64,000 nucleotides of DNA from positions 186,001 through 250,000 of the forward strand of contig BGZK01000010.1 of NCBI GenBank assembly GCA_005406025.1, read 5' to 3'. The DNA comes from Eumeta japonica. Its lineage: Eukaryota; Arthropoda; Insecta; Lepidoptera; Psychidae. Below are positions 23,036 through 34,489 of the stretch, in pieces (the stretch's first letter is position 1; each line of letters opens with the position of its first letter). The translations under genes were made by a program, and so were the position numbers. Below the pieces are notes generated by a model. It saw nothing but the letters and a program-made list of their open reading frames with translations, was not told the origin of the DNA and did no database searches.

Positions 23036-24352
23036 TAATTTCGACATTATCAAAGGCTAGCACATTTATAATAGCGTTTTGTTTTTCTAATAGTTGCGTT
23101 ACGGTGGAATTACTGTAAGAACTTTCTGTTCTTTGATCAGTTTAACCTGCTTTAAGAGATGACTTTTGTCCAGATCGCTTTGTGTTTACAAGCTTATTGT
23201 CCTTGATCATTAATTTACTGATATTTGGGTCAAAAAGTGACTGGATTAAGTTTTTTGTGGTATTTAGCGGATTGCGTTTCAGTAAGGACGTAGTGTGATC
23301 GACGTAGCCATTTTTCTGTACTATATGTTAGCTTGTCACAGTATAATAACAGCAATATAAAAATGCCTATTGAGCTGATTTTCCTTGTAGTTCATTTCAC
23401 TGTGTAGTAGAAATAACTAATTAAAATTTATTTTACGGCGTCTAGGTGAAGGAGTAATAACAGATAATCGGTTTAATATGTTGACTTGCATCAGATGGTG
23501 CATATCCCGTTATTTAACTTGGATTTTCAACCATTCCATTCCAACCAACCAACCACATTAGGAAGTAAAATATTAGCCCCGTGAATGAGGTTACGTTTAG
23601 TTGCAAATTTTTAAATTGAATATTACTTATTTACTAGGTTTCCCACAGTAATCCACAATTTATGTTACGATACAATACACAGCACACTTTCAAATACGAT
23701 TTACACAGATACGAGTACAATAATTAAATACGCTACAGTGATTATTTATCATAAAACAACATGGAGCACAATGAATTTCACCGAGAGATATTATATTTAT
23801 TATTGTAAACAAACGTAAATAACTATTCCCATGGGAAGTTATAATTTTCCCACAGCAAACTCAAAAAAAAACGCCAAGCAGAGGTAGTTCAGGTACTTTC
23901 GATTTAAATGCGGTCTTTAAAAATACCACAAATAGCATGTGTATTAACACGGACCTCAGCCAATAAGCCGTGATCATAGATTTAGTATTGGTCGGCGGCG
24001 GCACGCCTTGATTAGATGGAGTCGTCCCTTCAATACAATACTTTACAAGCATGCTAATTGTTTAGATCCGTGTACGTAAGGGACGTTTATTCACTTGGTT
24101 GCGTTAGTGTGGGTAGCCATATTTAATATTACCACGTAAATCTAATTTGCCCAGAAATGGGGTGTCTGATGGAATGAATGAATATTATGGGTTCTTGTGA
24201 ACTATGAATGACAGTAAAGACATTTAAAATCGCGTAATGTTTATAAAATTATTACTTTTTTATTTATTTACGAATCTCAAAATTATAAACAATTAAATGT
24301 ATAGTGGAAAAATTAGAAACCTTGTGTCTGTAAATGCTTTCAATAAATTTAC
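23036..24352. other. Unassigned interval downstream of the THAP relic
   Basis: Mostly AT-rich. A minus frame of 63 codons (23861-24052) is open but unrecognised. Any additional exons of the THAP relic would lie here; I could not identify one. Confidence 0.4.
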
Positions 24353-24411
24353 CTTTTAGACTTACTAATTTGTTGTAAGTTTTTGCGTTTTGAAACATGA
24401 TGTAGTCTAAT
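24353..24411 (-). pseudogene. Possible third exon of the THAP relic
   Basis: On the minus strand a 59-bp segment has an acceptor (ATATTTGCAG) and a donor (AAAAG then GTAAAT). It is open in the phase left by exon 2 if exon 2 ends at its GTATAA donor. It would encode a basic stretch (IRLHHVSKRKNLQQISKSK). It is short, so it may be coincidence. Confidence 0.3.
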
Positions 24412-24538
24412 CTGCAAATATTTTTCGACTACACTACGGATTAAATTTATTTGACGGTTTAATCCATTGATATGGCTTAAATCATAAGAGAGAAATAAAA
24501 ATACATTTTTTAAACGTAGTTCAAAGTGTAATAATTAT

Positions 24539-24718
24539 TTATACGAATTTTGCTGTGGTCGGCACAGCCCCTTTACGTATCCTCCACAAACCACGTTTTG
24601 TATTGTATAAATCGTCAATATCAAAATAGAACATAAACCTGTATATTTTCTGGGTCTCCGAGGACTGCTTCGGATAGCATTAGTCCAGCGTTCCAGAATT
24701 ACTGGATCAGCAGGAAAC
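24539..24718 (-). pseudogene. THAP zinc-finger domain, second exon, frameshifted
   Basis: On the minus strand, after an acceptor TATTTGTTAG, the frame reads FPADPVILERWTNAIRSS and RKYTGLCS. A small deletion then removes the His of the C-S-x-H-F motif, and translation resumes in another frame as FDIDDLYNTKRGLW and RKGAVPTT. FP.DP, the invariant W, LCS.(H)F and AVPT (AVPTIF box) are THAP hallmarks in the correct order. THAP domains are C2CH zinc fingers that bind DNA in transcription factors and P-element-like transposases. The lost His and frameshift mean no functional finger. The ending AAATTC then GTATAA could be a donor. Confidence 0.7.
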
Positions 24719-25058
24719 CTAACAAATATTTATAAAACAAAAAATTACAAAAACTATTTAAAATACGAATTCAAACACTTGTCAGTTTTTCAATTAAAAG
24801 TTTAATTTGAATAGAAGCATCCCAATAGGTTTTTGATATGTAGGAATTATTATGTAGGAAAAGGTTTCTAATAAATTTTGTGATAAAATTATAAATTATT
24901 AAAGAACTTTTAAAACAATAAAAGTGCAAAAGCAATATATATTCATTTTCAATAAGTAATGGGGAATATTTTTTTTTATTTTAGGGTAACACTTAACTCG
25001 CACCTTATTGTTATTTGAAATTGATGATTTATTCATTTGGTTAGTTTAAAATTTATAC

Positions 25059-25137
25059 TTGCAAATGAAATGTCATTCCAGTCTTTTTTATTCTTATAGG
25101 AATTATTTTTACATAATCTTACAGCACAAGCCGGCAT
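25059..25137 (-). pseudogene. THAP zinc-finger domain, first exon, frameshifted
   Basis: On the minus strand an ATG at 25137 opens MPACAVRLCKNNSYKN and KKDWNDISF. This matches the THAP N-terminus, M-P-x-C-x4-C, with a short spacer to ISF(HK). It stops at a GTATAA donor. The coding part is 79 bp, one base short of the phase needed to join exon 2 in frame, which points to a 1-base deletion in the HK codons. The intron to exon 2 is 340 bp. Two independent frame lesions make this a gene or transposon relic. No upstream promoter was identified. Confidence 0.65.
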
Positions 25138-25209
25138 TTTAATAGAAAAAAGTAACAACTCTCTCCGATAGCTTCGAAAACGTGACTGACAGCCTATTTG
25201 TCAAAGCGT

Positions 25210-25690
25210 GCCTGTTCAGACTCGGTATGAGTTGCCCCACTTTTCGTCCTCCGCGCTTCATCTGGTCGAGGTGCGCAGCCGCCGACCATTGAGTTATTAT
25301 TACTCTATTATATTTCAATGCCGCCGACCAATAATAAACCTATGGCCGCGATCTCGCTTCGATTGCATTTGATACGTAGAAATGCAAAAAAAATACGTAA
25401 AAACGAACCATCATTTATTTTAAGAGAACGCAGTCGCGGGCTAAAGCCAGTATAAAACTTTAATACCTCTAGAGTAATTAAAACATAAGTGCAGGCGAGT
25501 CCGCAAACGATGGCTGTGCGCCGTAAACACCGGCCGAGCGGCCCGCGCACCCGGCGCCTGCGCCGCTAAAATGAGATGTAGATTTTTTTACGTCGCCGTC
25601 CCTAACGCGCGTATCGGACGATAAATCTAAGCGACACGCGACAAGTATCGGCGAAATTTTTTTGCTATTAGTTTTGTGAGTCAACCGCTT
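25210..25690. other. GC/CpG-rich double island upstream of the THAP relic
   Basis: Two CpG-rich blocks (25225-25350 and 25490-25640) flank an AT-rich centre. GCCGCCGACCA occurs twice (about 25279 and 25320). GCGCCTGCGC, an NRF1/Ewg-like half-palindrome, lies at 25554-25563. Because it lies 5' of the minus-strand THAP start, it could be that gene's old promoter. It could equally be an unrelated enhancer. Confidence 0.4.
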
Positions 25691-25699
25691 GAGTATTTG

Positions 25700-27600
25700 A
25701 GGAAGGGGCCACTCAAAAATTTTAGTATTTTTTTTTTGCTCGTCTTAAGTCGGACGACTGTCAGCTGCGTATGGAAAGGTTAGGCGGAAAAAAATGGCGA
25801 AGTACGAGCACAAGGACGTGATGGTACCTTAAACTGTATGGGAGACATTATTATTGTCGACAATATTAATCGTCTAATAAAATAATCAATTGCAAAATAT
25901 GTACAAGTTTTTTTATGCCATATTTAATTGTTCTCTTCCGTCAATATGAATAATAATAATTATTTATGTCCAACAGTTTTACCAAATGTAGCTTAGTATA
26001 ACTGAGAACATTTTGGGACCACTGTCTTTTTTTAGCTCGTTAAGCGACTCAAAAGGTAATGTATTTATAAAATATTTATACAAACACGCAGTATAATCTT
26101 ATATACGAAGTATGTGAGTATAGATGCAGAGATAATACGATGGTCTGTGCTCTTGCGTCGAAAATTAGTTTTAGTCTCGATGGCATTCATCTTTGAATTT
26201 TTTAGACGGTAGGCGTTGGCTTGTAGTAATTGTAAAATAACGACGAAACGTTAATCCCTACCATAGGACTTACTCTTTTTCTCTCTCTCCCTCTTTCAAT
26301 TTATTACTTACAATTTTTTATATCATTCACAATTTACAATTTAATATCAATTTTTTAATAAACGTATATTTTTCCTAAAATATCAAACGAAATACTTTGA
26401 TATTATTCCTTATTTCGCACCAGATACATCGAAACAAAATAACTTATTCCTGCTGGTGGTTCCCCCGTCTGCATATGCAGTTCTTTCTGATTCATATACA
26501 GATCAGATCCAAATACCGATCTGGTAGTTGACTATTTTCGAGTTATATTTTTATTACCTCATTGTAGCGGCACACCCGCAATGCTTTTATACTAGATTGA
26601 AAGGGTGGCAGCCCAGGTCCCGCACGCCGATCGACAGCAGATTGGCAACTGTTCACTTATAAACGTTTTCAACATGAAAATGGCCATGACGGCTTAACCG
26701 AGTGCAGCAAACGGTTGATTTGAGTTAATGGTCGAGATCGAATGCGATACCTTCCGGTTCAACAGCAGTCATCTAAACCTTTAAGCCATTCTCACCCTCG
26801 GTAGTTGATTGTCACCAAAGACATTGTACTTATTAACGAAGTATGACAGTTGGCTAGTTAGCTGACATTGAACCAAGATCACATGTATAGTAATGATTTT
26901 TCCTAATCGCTACGTAAACGTTGGTGCTCGTGGCAGTCCGCTGTGCCAACTGCAAGTCACGTCGAAGAATCACATTGTAGAGCGGAAAATGGGCTTCTTC
27001 TTACATTGAAATTGCGGGAAGTTGGCCGAACGGTCAAGCGCGACGCCTTTAAACCTGAACGTAACGCATTGTAGCATCAAATTTTGATTGTGTTAGGTTG
27101 CAACCCGCCCACTGTTAAGGTGTACTCTTCCACAATCTTTTTATTTCAGATCGAAGGCCGCGGACCCGCTGACTCGATGGCGTGGTCTTCAAAGACCATC
27201 GTCTGCACGAATGTGATGACGATATCACGTATCAAGACCGGCGAGTTGAACGATGGCTTTTTAAAATGAGTCAAATCAAAACCATTTATACCGAGTTGAA
27301 ACTTATTCAAAACTAAGTTTATTTGCGTTATCATATGTTAAGGCATCGGTGAAAAAGTTTATTAGCAGCTTCCGATTGAACGAGTACTGGAGAAGGTTCT
27401 AATCCTTTTCATTCTGAAATAAAAACATCGTGGGAGGGTATATGTGTTTTCTAGTAGTTTGATTAAGTACTTTGCACGATACAATGACAACTGCCGACAG
27501 GGATAACGATGAGTTTTCCTCGATTTCGACCATTTCGTGGTCACCGTACACTCCTGCATCGAGAGACAGAAACGATCCCGACCCGTGGAGTACTTCAATC
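25700..27600. other. Unassigned interval with possible tRNA-derived repeat around 26680-26800
   Basis: The segment 26690-26800 has box-like words (GGCTTAACCGAGTG; on the minus strand GCATTCGATCTCG) reminiscent of tRNA-derived SINE heads, but no cloverleaf can be drawn. The rest shows nothing recognisable. Confidence 0.3.
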
Positions 27601-27619
27601 TCGCAACCGAAAAAATCAA

Positions 27620-27795
27620 CTAAAGCACCGCGATGACCACGCGGCGGGGCCTTTTTTTACATAAAAGTCCATGTCGCGTACCTAAGCCCGCGCCTATATA
27701 TCAGCGGTTATCGGCGGCCGCGACGGACTGTCGGCCGGCATTCCTGCGCCTGCGCCGGCGTCGCCTTATCGGCGCGTATAAATTACCAGAGGGGA
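27620..27795. other. GC/CpG-rich island
   Basis: It contains TCGGCGGCCGCGACGG and GCGCCTGCGCCGGCG; the GCGCCTGCGC core (27746-27755) is the same as at 25554. A 60-codon frame crosses it with no recognised protein. Confidence 0.4.
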
Positions 27796-28287
27796 CCTTA
27801 CCTTGGTTTAAATAGCGATTTGTTTCTTTATTTCACTTCCCCGCGTCTTGTTTTGGGAGATTGACGTCTGAAAGGTTTTTTTTTTAATGACAACCGGATT
27901 TTGAACGTCTACTTTGTCTGTCACACTCCTCTATTATATGATTATGTTAAACAAGATATTGAAAAATAGTGGTTTAAATAAATAAAAAAGAAGTTTAGCA
28001 CATATAGCACATATAGATTCGAGTTGAGGGATTTTAGTAGAGCTCATAAGCAAGCACAGATCTATTCATAAGACTAGACTTGAATTTAAATTTTATCTAA
28101 GCAAAACAATAATAATTATATAATATAATGGCACTAATAGAATTAAAGAAATGAAAAAGTTCAAAGCAAAATAAGGCTCCAAAAATATAAACTTTTAAAA
28201 CTCATGGTAACCGACAATAGTTATACACAGTCAGAGGCCCTCGGTTAAATCAAAATCTTTTGCAAACGAATGTGCAAGAAACCAAAG

Positions 28288-28332
28288 AGTAGGTGATCAC
28301 CACTGTCCATAAACAATCACAACCCTAGAGTA
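28288..28332 (+). repeat. Fragment of repeat family D
   Basis: Only the GTAGGTGATCACCACTGTCC..AACAATC module is present. Confidence 0.5.
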
Positions 28333-28559
28333 TTTCATTTATTTGTTTATTTGGGTCAACAAACAGTGAACACACAAAACACTTATAACTAATATACATT
28401 TAAAAATACAACTTTAATGTGTTTCTAACACCTTTAACCACAGACAGGTACATATGAAGATATTTGATAAGAGGCTGTATAAAGATGAAAGAAAAACAGG
28501 GAAATAACAGTGCATTGAATCACATAAAATAAAAATGAAGAGGCAATTAATATTAGATA

Positions 28560-30060
28560 ACAATTACATAATTGAAACTTTTTTTAAGGTTTCTAATATA
28601 TACTTTTTAAACCTGCCAACGCGCACGACCATTACATCGATAGAAGCAAAGTGATTATTGTACGAATCAACCAGGCGATAGAGTGGTGGCGTTTACCGGC
28701 GCTGGTACGACATGAAGTATTTGCGAATGGCCGGTGTTCTCTGCAACAATGTGTTCGCTAAGAAACTGTCTAACAGTCAGTTGTTAAGTGAGATACGATC
28801 ATATTTATTATTGCACAAATCATAAAGCATCATTGTTTCAAGTTGTAGATGCCTGGATTTTAAATTTATTAGGTTATATCTATTTAAAAGACAATGATAT
28901 GGCAAACGACTACTAAAAAATTTTAAATGCTTGTAAGATAAATATGTTTTTTTGTACAGTTTCAAGTGCGTCTTTATATTTGTAATAAAATGGGTTCGAT
29001 ATCGGCACTGCGTATTCTAATTGAGAGCGAATCAAGGATTTATAAATGTGAAGAATCGGATGAAATTAGCACAAGAGCAAAATACAAATCCATACATTCT
29101 ATAAGCATTGTTGATTATATTTTCAATATTTATGTCATGGTGTAGTTTTTTTATCAAGTGTGACTCTGAAATCTTTAATAGCTTCAACGACATCGAGACG
29201 AACGCCATTTAAATTGTACGGATAACGGCTTAAAGTCCTTTTTTGTTAAAGTAATCGATTTATATTTCTTTATGTTAAGGGCTAATTTATTTTTAATACA
29301 ATAATCTGAAAATCGAACTAAATCCTGCTGAAATTTATAGTGTTGGGTAGTGTCTTCTATTGTGCGAAAAAATTTAAGGTCTTCAGCATATAAAAGGAAT
29401 TCACATAGTTTAAAACAATGATGTACATAATTAACAAAGACATTAAATAATAAAGGACCTAAAATGGAGCCCTGTGGATCACCAGAGCTGACAGAAACAA
29501 AATTAGATTCATAGGCTTTGGTAACGACCTTTTTGCATTCAATTAGATATATAGGATTTACACCAGCGTTATAAGTTTCTACGAATACCATTGACAACGA
29601 GCCTTTCAAGAAGCATTTTGTGATCTAATCTGTCGAATGCCTTACAAAATTCCGTATAAATACTATAAGGTTGTTTATTGTCATTTGGTCCCTCAAATTT
29701 GTAGTCTTAGAACGCCTCTGTACAAAACCATGCTGTTGTTCGATTATAATACTATGCAGAGATGGATAAATAATGTTATGCACTAATCTCTCAAAGACCT
29801 TTGACAGAGCAGGCAAGATCGATCCGGGATGGCAATTTTTAACATCATTTTTCTAACCTCCTTTATGCTCAGGTATATTTCGAGCAGATTTCCAGATAAT
29901 GGGAAAAACTTTTTCTTTCAGGCAAATATTAAACACATTTTGTAAGGGTTGACAAATAGAAGGAGCCATAGATCTAAGAAATAACGGGGGATATTATCAA
30001 TGCCCCCACCCTTGGAAACTTCAAACACACGAAACTCCTTAAATCCATCATCTTTAGTTA
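28560..30060 (-). pseudogene. CR1/Jockey-like LINE ORF2 C-terminal half, inactive
   Basis: On the minus strand, fragments in several frames run from GIDNIPRYFLDLW (upstream of motif 1) to PALSKVFERLVHNIIYPSL and EQQHGFVQRRSKTTNL, then to SSGDPQGSILGPLLFN (motif B). LLYAEDLKFF follows, where motif C YADD has become YAED. The thumb and C-terminal region gives KNKLALNIKKYKS, SSRLPYHCLLNRYNL and LKSRHLQLETMMLYDL, and a degraded tail near 28.7 kb. A (CA)n run lies at the 5' side. Stops and frameshifts, and the altered YADD, make it dead. The endonuclease is missing, as in 5'-truncated insertions. Confidence 0.85.
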
Positions 30061-30062
30061 TG

Positions 30063-30065
<3 letters not shown>

Positions 30066-30122
<57 letters not shown>
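30066..30122. repeat. (CA)n microsatellite, about 28 repeats
   Basis: An uninterrupted CA run sits at the 5' border of the LINE. It explains the His-Thr and Cys-Val runs in frames crossing it. Confidence 0.97.
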
Positions 30123-30128
<6 letters not shown>

Positions 30129-30389
30129 TATATATTCATAATAATGAAAAACGAATTACTGTTGAATGAATCTTCGACATTAGTTACGTCAAAATATTTT
30201 TCTACGTTAGAAGGTTAATATAATAGAATGGAAGTAAATTGAAAATAAATTACATATATTTACCGGGTTTTTTGCAATTATGTTATTATTTGAGATAGAG
30301 TTAAGTATATCCAAAGTATTTTTACGATTACTAATATACTTCCAAAATATTTAATATTATCACTAATGTATTCCAGATTTTCTAGGAAG

Positions 30390-30525
30390 GAACAGGATAT
30401 CGGATGAAGAGGGGAGTGACCCACCGGACTTCTTACTCAATGGACAAAACGCAACAGCGGAAACTTTTACTTCATACCTGTATTCTGTAGAATGTGGTAT
30501 CTCACTGGTCGAGCCCACCCATATA
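30390..30525 (+). repeat. Fragment of repeat family D
   Basis: Modules GAGGGGAGTGACCCACCGG, AACAGCGGAAACTTTTACTT and ATTCTGTAGAATGTGGTATCTCA align with the copies at 5.9 and 17.4 kb. Confidence 0.6.
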
Positions 30526-30950
30526 AATGTATTGATACAAATTTAAAAACTTAATATTTCTATATCGTTACATGTTTCTAGCTTACAAATTTACTTTTCG
30601 TAATTGCGTTTTTATTTATTAAAATTTCCCTTTTCTATTTTAATTTTTAGTAGTAAATAAGAATAAGGTAGATTTTCAATTCATACCCAAACTCTATATA
30701 TAATCATTGAATATAAAAGCAGAACACGTGTTGCACGGCAATATATTTAAATATTAATATTTTATAGGCGAAGAATATTTTGATTAAGACAATTAATATG
30801 TTTTATATAAAATTTATAAATCTTAGAAAATGAACTTTGTAAGCTACTCTTTTTTACGTATAACGGCAAAACAACGGTATCCAACTGCTATTTCGGTGTA
30901 AATTATTTGCATAAATCATAGAACCTCCCACCGCTGACCATAGACCTCTT
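30526..30950. other. Unassigned AT-rich interval
   Basis: No feature was recognised. Confidence 0.5.
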
Positions 30951-30954
30951 TCTA

Positions 30955-31078
30955 GAAGTGGTCATCGAGTCAAGTTCTGACGTAATTCTGAATCCAGAAT
31001 TGAAAGCGGGACGGGGTATAGAATCGAGAACGGGACCACGACGAGAATCGAAAGAGGACCGGGGCCCAAATCTCAAAC
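30955..31078 (-). repeat. Fragment of repeat family A (internal tract)
   Basis: A purine-rich tract of GAATCGAGAACGGGACCACG / GAATCGAAAGAGGACCGGGG matches the 56.34-56.67 kb tract. That tract is the reverse of the family A internal region. Frames open on both strands here reflect the repeat, not genes. Confidence 0.6.
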
Positions 31079-31585
31079 TGATTTGGAATATACTTAGCAC
31101 AAATAAGGGAAAATTGGTTATATTATTAAAAAAACGTGGAAGTGGTACACGCTTTTTAAAAATCAGGTAGCTGTATTTCTTTTCTTTTAATAGGTTAATA
31201 ACAAAGTCAACTTGGATTTATATTATATTTTTATATATTGGTAAGGTTAACAAAGGAAGACGGGTCGAAAGCTTAATGTTTTGTATTTTATATAAGCATT
31301 AATACCTTGTTACGACCCTTCTAAATAAAAAAAGCTGCATGACTCTCCGCTCACAAACCAGATCATTTATATCAGTTTAATGGGTGAAAGTTTTTTTAAC
31401 AATCCGCAATGATTTGGCATGTTTTTATTCTCTTTCACCATAAACAAGGGCATTCTACACTGCGGCGCATCGTTTATATCAATACACGTCGGCCGTGATA
31501 CACTGTGCTGAAAGCTCCGGCTGTCCGCTCCCTCGCCGTGGGCGCGTTTTAATATTTTTAATATTCGATATTAATTTTTAATATT
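31079..31585. other. Unassigned AT-rich interval
   Basis: No feature was recognised. Around 31480-31545 a short GC-rich stretch (CGGCTGTCCGCTCCCTCGCC) stands out. Confidence 0.45.
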
Positions 31586-31599
31586 CATCCGGTTAGCGA

Positions 31600-31680
31600 G
31601 AACGGCGGTGGCTCCACCGGGCTCGAACCTGGCCCGGTAAGAGCTTTTATCTTATGTTAAACTACACCACACGTGACGTG
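31600..31680 (-). repeat. tRNA-like sequence (tRNA pseudogene or SINE head)
   Basis: The minus strand has an A-box-like TGGTGTAGTTTAA (about 31658-31670). A perfect 5-bp stem TAAGA/TCTTA with a 7-nt loop (31638-31654) sits where the anticodon arm should be. A B-box-like GGTTCGAGCCC is at 31619-31629. The loop lacks the invariant U33, the T-stem is imperfect and the acceptor arms do not pair, so it is not a functional tRNA. Confidence 0.4.
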
Positions 31681-31689
31681 CCTTGGTGA

Positions 31690-32860
31690 AGCACCTCGAA
31701 CTGGGTATGGGGATGAGTATGTACTCCTGTATGGAGTGAATAGATTGCGAGAGGGCATGACTCGGAAGTGGATGTGGTTAAAAACCGATGCAACAGCTAG
31801 ACGGCCCGACTTTGCTTGAGCTTCTTACTCTTAGGGCCATCGCACTCAACTGATTTTCAAAATTTCTAGGGTTAAAACTATATCAGTCTTGTACAGGCCA
31901 AAATACTTGAACACTTTTTGAATTAATTTCTTTGTTGCTAGATCGCGTGAAGTATATGAGTTATGCGAGACAATGGGTGAACGTAAAACAACTTATCTAT
32001 TTCTAATGTCAGATTTATTAAACAAGGTTTGTGTGAAAACTGTCGCCGCTATAATTTAACAATTACTGTGATGGGTATTCATTTGGAAATTGTAAAAAAA
32101 ATATTTTGTTTTATTGGCATATACAATATTTTTTTGAAATTGCCTAGCCCTGGCGGTGATCAATACAGAGATCTATTCTTTCTAAACCATAAGTTAACCT
32201 TTATAGAGAATATTTATTATCATTACCATTATAATGTGACTAACTATATTTATGTAATGTCCAAAAAAATGTCTATATGTGTGCTTAATTTCATCTAAAC
32301 CCGTCCCGCCAATTATGCGTAATTTGTTACAAACAATCAGACATCGTCATAAAGTATAACATTTATGACATTAAAATAGTAGGATACAGTAGTGACTAAA
32401 GACTCATTGTATAAATATTACCGTTCGTTTTAATTTGTTAGGACATTCAATTATTAAACCATTTTTATTAACAACAAAGCTACAATCGGATTGTTGATAT
32501 TTTTTCTCACTTTCGTTTTCGTTTCACATCACCTTCCTATTCTCATCGCCCACTGTAACAAAGCTCCTTCTCGAAGCAAAGCAAGCAAATAAGTACGAAG
32601 AAGAAAATAAAATTAAGTTCTAGTTGTAGAGAGGTATACAGATAAACACACAAAAAAGAATAATAAGTAATCTATAGTTCATGTGACAATAAGTTTTATC
32701 AACTTGCTTAATTTTTTCAAAATCGATTAAATTATTTTCGAGTTATAAGTAGACATACAGACAAACAGATAGGAGCTTCTGTATTACAAAATGGTGTGCC
32801 CTATTAGTTTATTAACATAATTTTATTTATTTTTGGGCTAAAAAAAATATTCGAACCAAC
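31690..32860. other. Unassigned AT-rich interval
   Basis: An 89-codon plus frame (32029-32298) is rich in I/F/Y with no motif and is probably spurious. No element termini were recognised. Confidence 0.45.
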
Positions 32861-32864
32861 AGAT

Positions 32865-33015
32865 AGACAAACAAACAAAAAGTAGCCTATGTCCGTCCTC
32901 TGGCGTCAAACTTTCTCCGTGTCGAATTTCATCAAAATCGGTACAGCGGTTTTTAGACATGAAAACGTTACAGGCAGATAGACAGAGAGACATTTTCACG
33001 TTTAGGTATAATAGT
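32865..33015 (+). repeat. Repeat family B tail
   Basis: AAAGTAGCCTATGTCCGTCC is followed by GTCGAATTTCATCAAAATCG, GTACAGCGGTTTTTAGACATG and ACAGGCAGATAGACAG. This is the same tail order as at 12.1 kb and 44.0 kb. Confidence 0.65.
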
Positions 33016-33072
33016 AGTATGCATTATGGTTAAAATAGTAACATATATAAAACAACGGAATAATAAAAGAGA

Positions 33073-33122
33073 AGATACTTTATATATATAATTTATATTA
33101 ATATTATTAATATAAAGTATCT
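33073..33122. repeat. 12-bp inverted repeat with 26-nt loop
   Basis: AGATACTTTATA (33073-33084) is the exact reverse complement of TATAAAGTATCT (33111-33122). The loop is almost pure A/T. Confidence 0.75.
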
Positions 33123-34121
33123 AGCAGTAAAAATAAGGTTACCTCCAAATCCACCAACAAACGAAAGTTATTTACAAAACTATAAAACAAACTATACAAC
33201 AACAATATGTTTTTTATGCACCTTTGTTAACATGTCCGTAAACTGTAATTAAATATTTTTTATTAAGTGATCGTTCACAAGTTCTAACATCCATTCACGT
33301 CAGATGTCGTAATCAAAACACGTGACGTCATAATGCATAATTTGAATATCACGTGCAAATAAAAGCGCCCCGAAAAACATTATTAAATAATGAATTAATT
33401 GAAAAAGCGCATCAAACCATCCAGCTATTGTGGCCTGCGAGAGAGCATTATTCTAACGGAATAATATGCGAGAGGTACTTCGAGAGTGAAAAAGTGACTT
33501 TTGTTGTGTCTATCAAAGTTACCCCCTTAATTGTGAAGAGGGGATAGCTCGGTACGAAAGTTTTGATACTTGAACGTGTTCAAAATAAAAATTATTTTAA
33601 TTTTCTGTATTAAAACATTATTAATATAGTTTTTTTCGCTTTGATACATTTAAAATCTTGGTACGCGGTAAGATTTATTATTTTTTTTTTTTTTTGCTTG
33701 CCAAATTGTAAATTCCACATAAAATGTTTGTTTTTTTGCGAAATGAAGTGCCTAAAATATGTATCTGTTAAAAAAATTTATATCAATAATGGGTTAAGAT
33801 TGCTGGATCGTATTATGCATTTAACATATCATTATGTTATCTAATTATTTTAAAAAATCTTATTCAATATAAGGACCAAAATTTGTCACAGCTCGTAAAC
33901 TCAGTTCAGGCGCCATATGCCGTCAGTGAATGCGTTTTGCACTTTCATATATTGTGCATATAATTAAACTAAAAATGCTGTCGATTATGCGCGATGCAGG
34001 TAGATGCATTTTAACGTAAACGGCATATACGTATGTTACACTCTACGCCATTTATTTTTGGAAAGGCCGAATACAATGACACGTTTAATGAGTTATAAAA
34101 GAAAAGGTACACTTAATGTGT
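33123..34121. other. Unassigned AT-rich interval
   Basis: A 64-codon frame at 33353-33547 begins with a GTG and has no recognised domain. Nothing else was found. Confidence 0.45.
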
Positions 34122-34129
34122 GTATACAC

Positions 34130-34480
34130 TAGAGTGGGCTAAAAAAACTTTCAAATTTTTTTTTTATTAATTACCATGAAAATAACTTTTAAACCAGTCA
34201 ACTTAGCAAAAAATCATCTCAGATCTTTTTTATAGATCGTTAAATTTCCTACAAGAATATGTTTTGATTTCTAATAGACATTTATTCGTTCGAGTACATT
34301 AAAAATCCAAAAAAAAAAAATCTTATTTTATTGAAATGGGAAATCAAAAATCACAATAAGTCACCTTTTAATATTAATAATAAGGGCTGAAACTTTACCA
34401 AAATGTTTTTTCGTTATCTCAGACGATATTTTCATGGTAACTAATAAAAAAAATTAAAAGTGTTTTTTTGGCCCACCCTA
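34130..34480. mobile_element. hAT MITE, 351 bp, with 8-bp target duplication
   Basis: The ends read TAGAGTGGGCTAAAAAAAC and, reverse complemented from the right, TAGGGTGGGCCAAAAAAAC. The similarity continues about 60 bp inward, with ATTACCATGAAAATA against TTACCATGAAAATAT. The octamer GTATACAC flanks both sides exactly (34122-34129 and 34481-34488), the target-site length expected of hAT transposases. No coding capacity; it would have been mobilised in trans. The intact duplication suggests a fairly recent insertion. Confidence 0.9.
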
Positions 34481-34489
34481 GTATACACG

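Noticed and set aside
30000..30218. His/Thr-rich and Cys/Val-rich proteins
   Set aside because: They are translations of the (CA)n microsatellite.
31600..31680. Functional tRNA gene
   Set aside because: The acceptor stem does not pair, U33 is missing and the T-stem is imperfect; only box-like and anticodon-arm-like remnants remain.
33353..33547. Possible second THAP-like sequence (IICERYFES resembling the C-x2-H-F region)
   Set aside because: His is Tyr, no AVPTIF box or upstream CxxxxC pair was found, and the rest of the frame does not fit.
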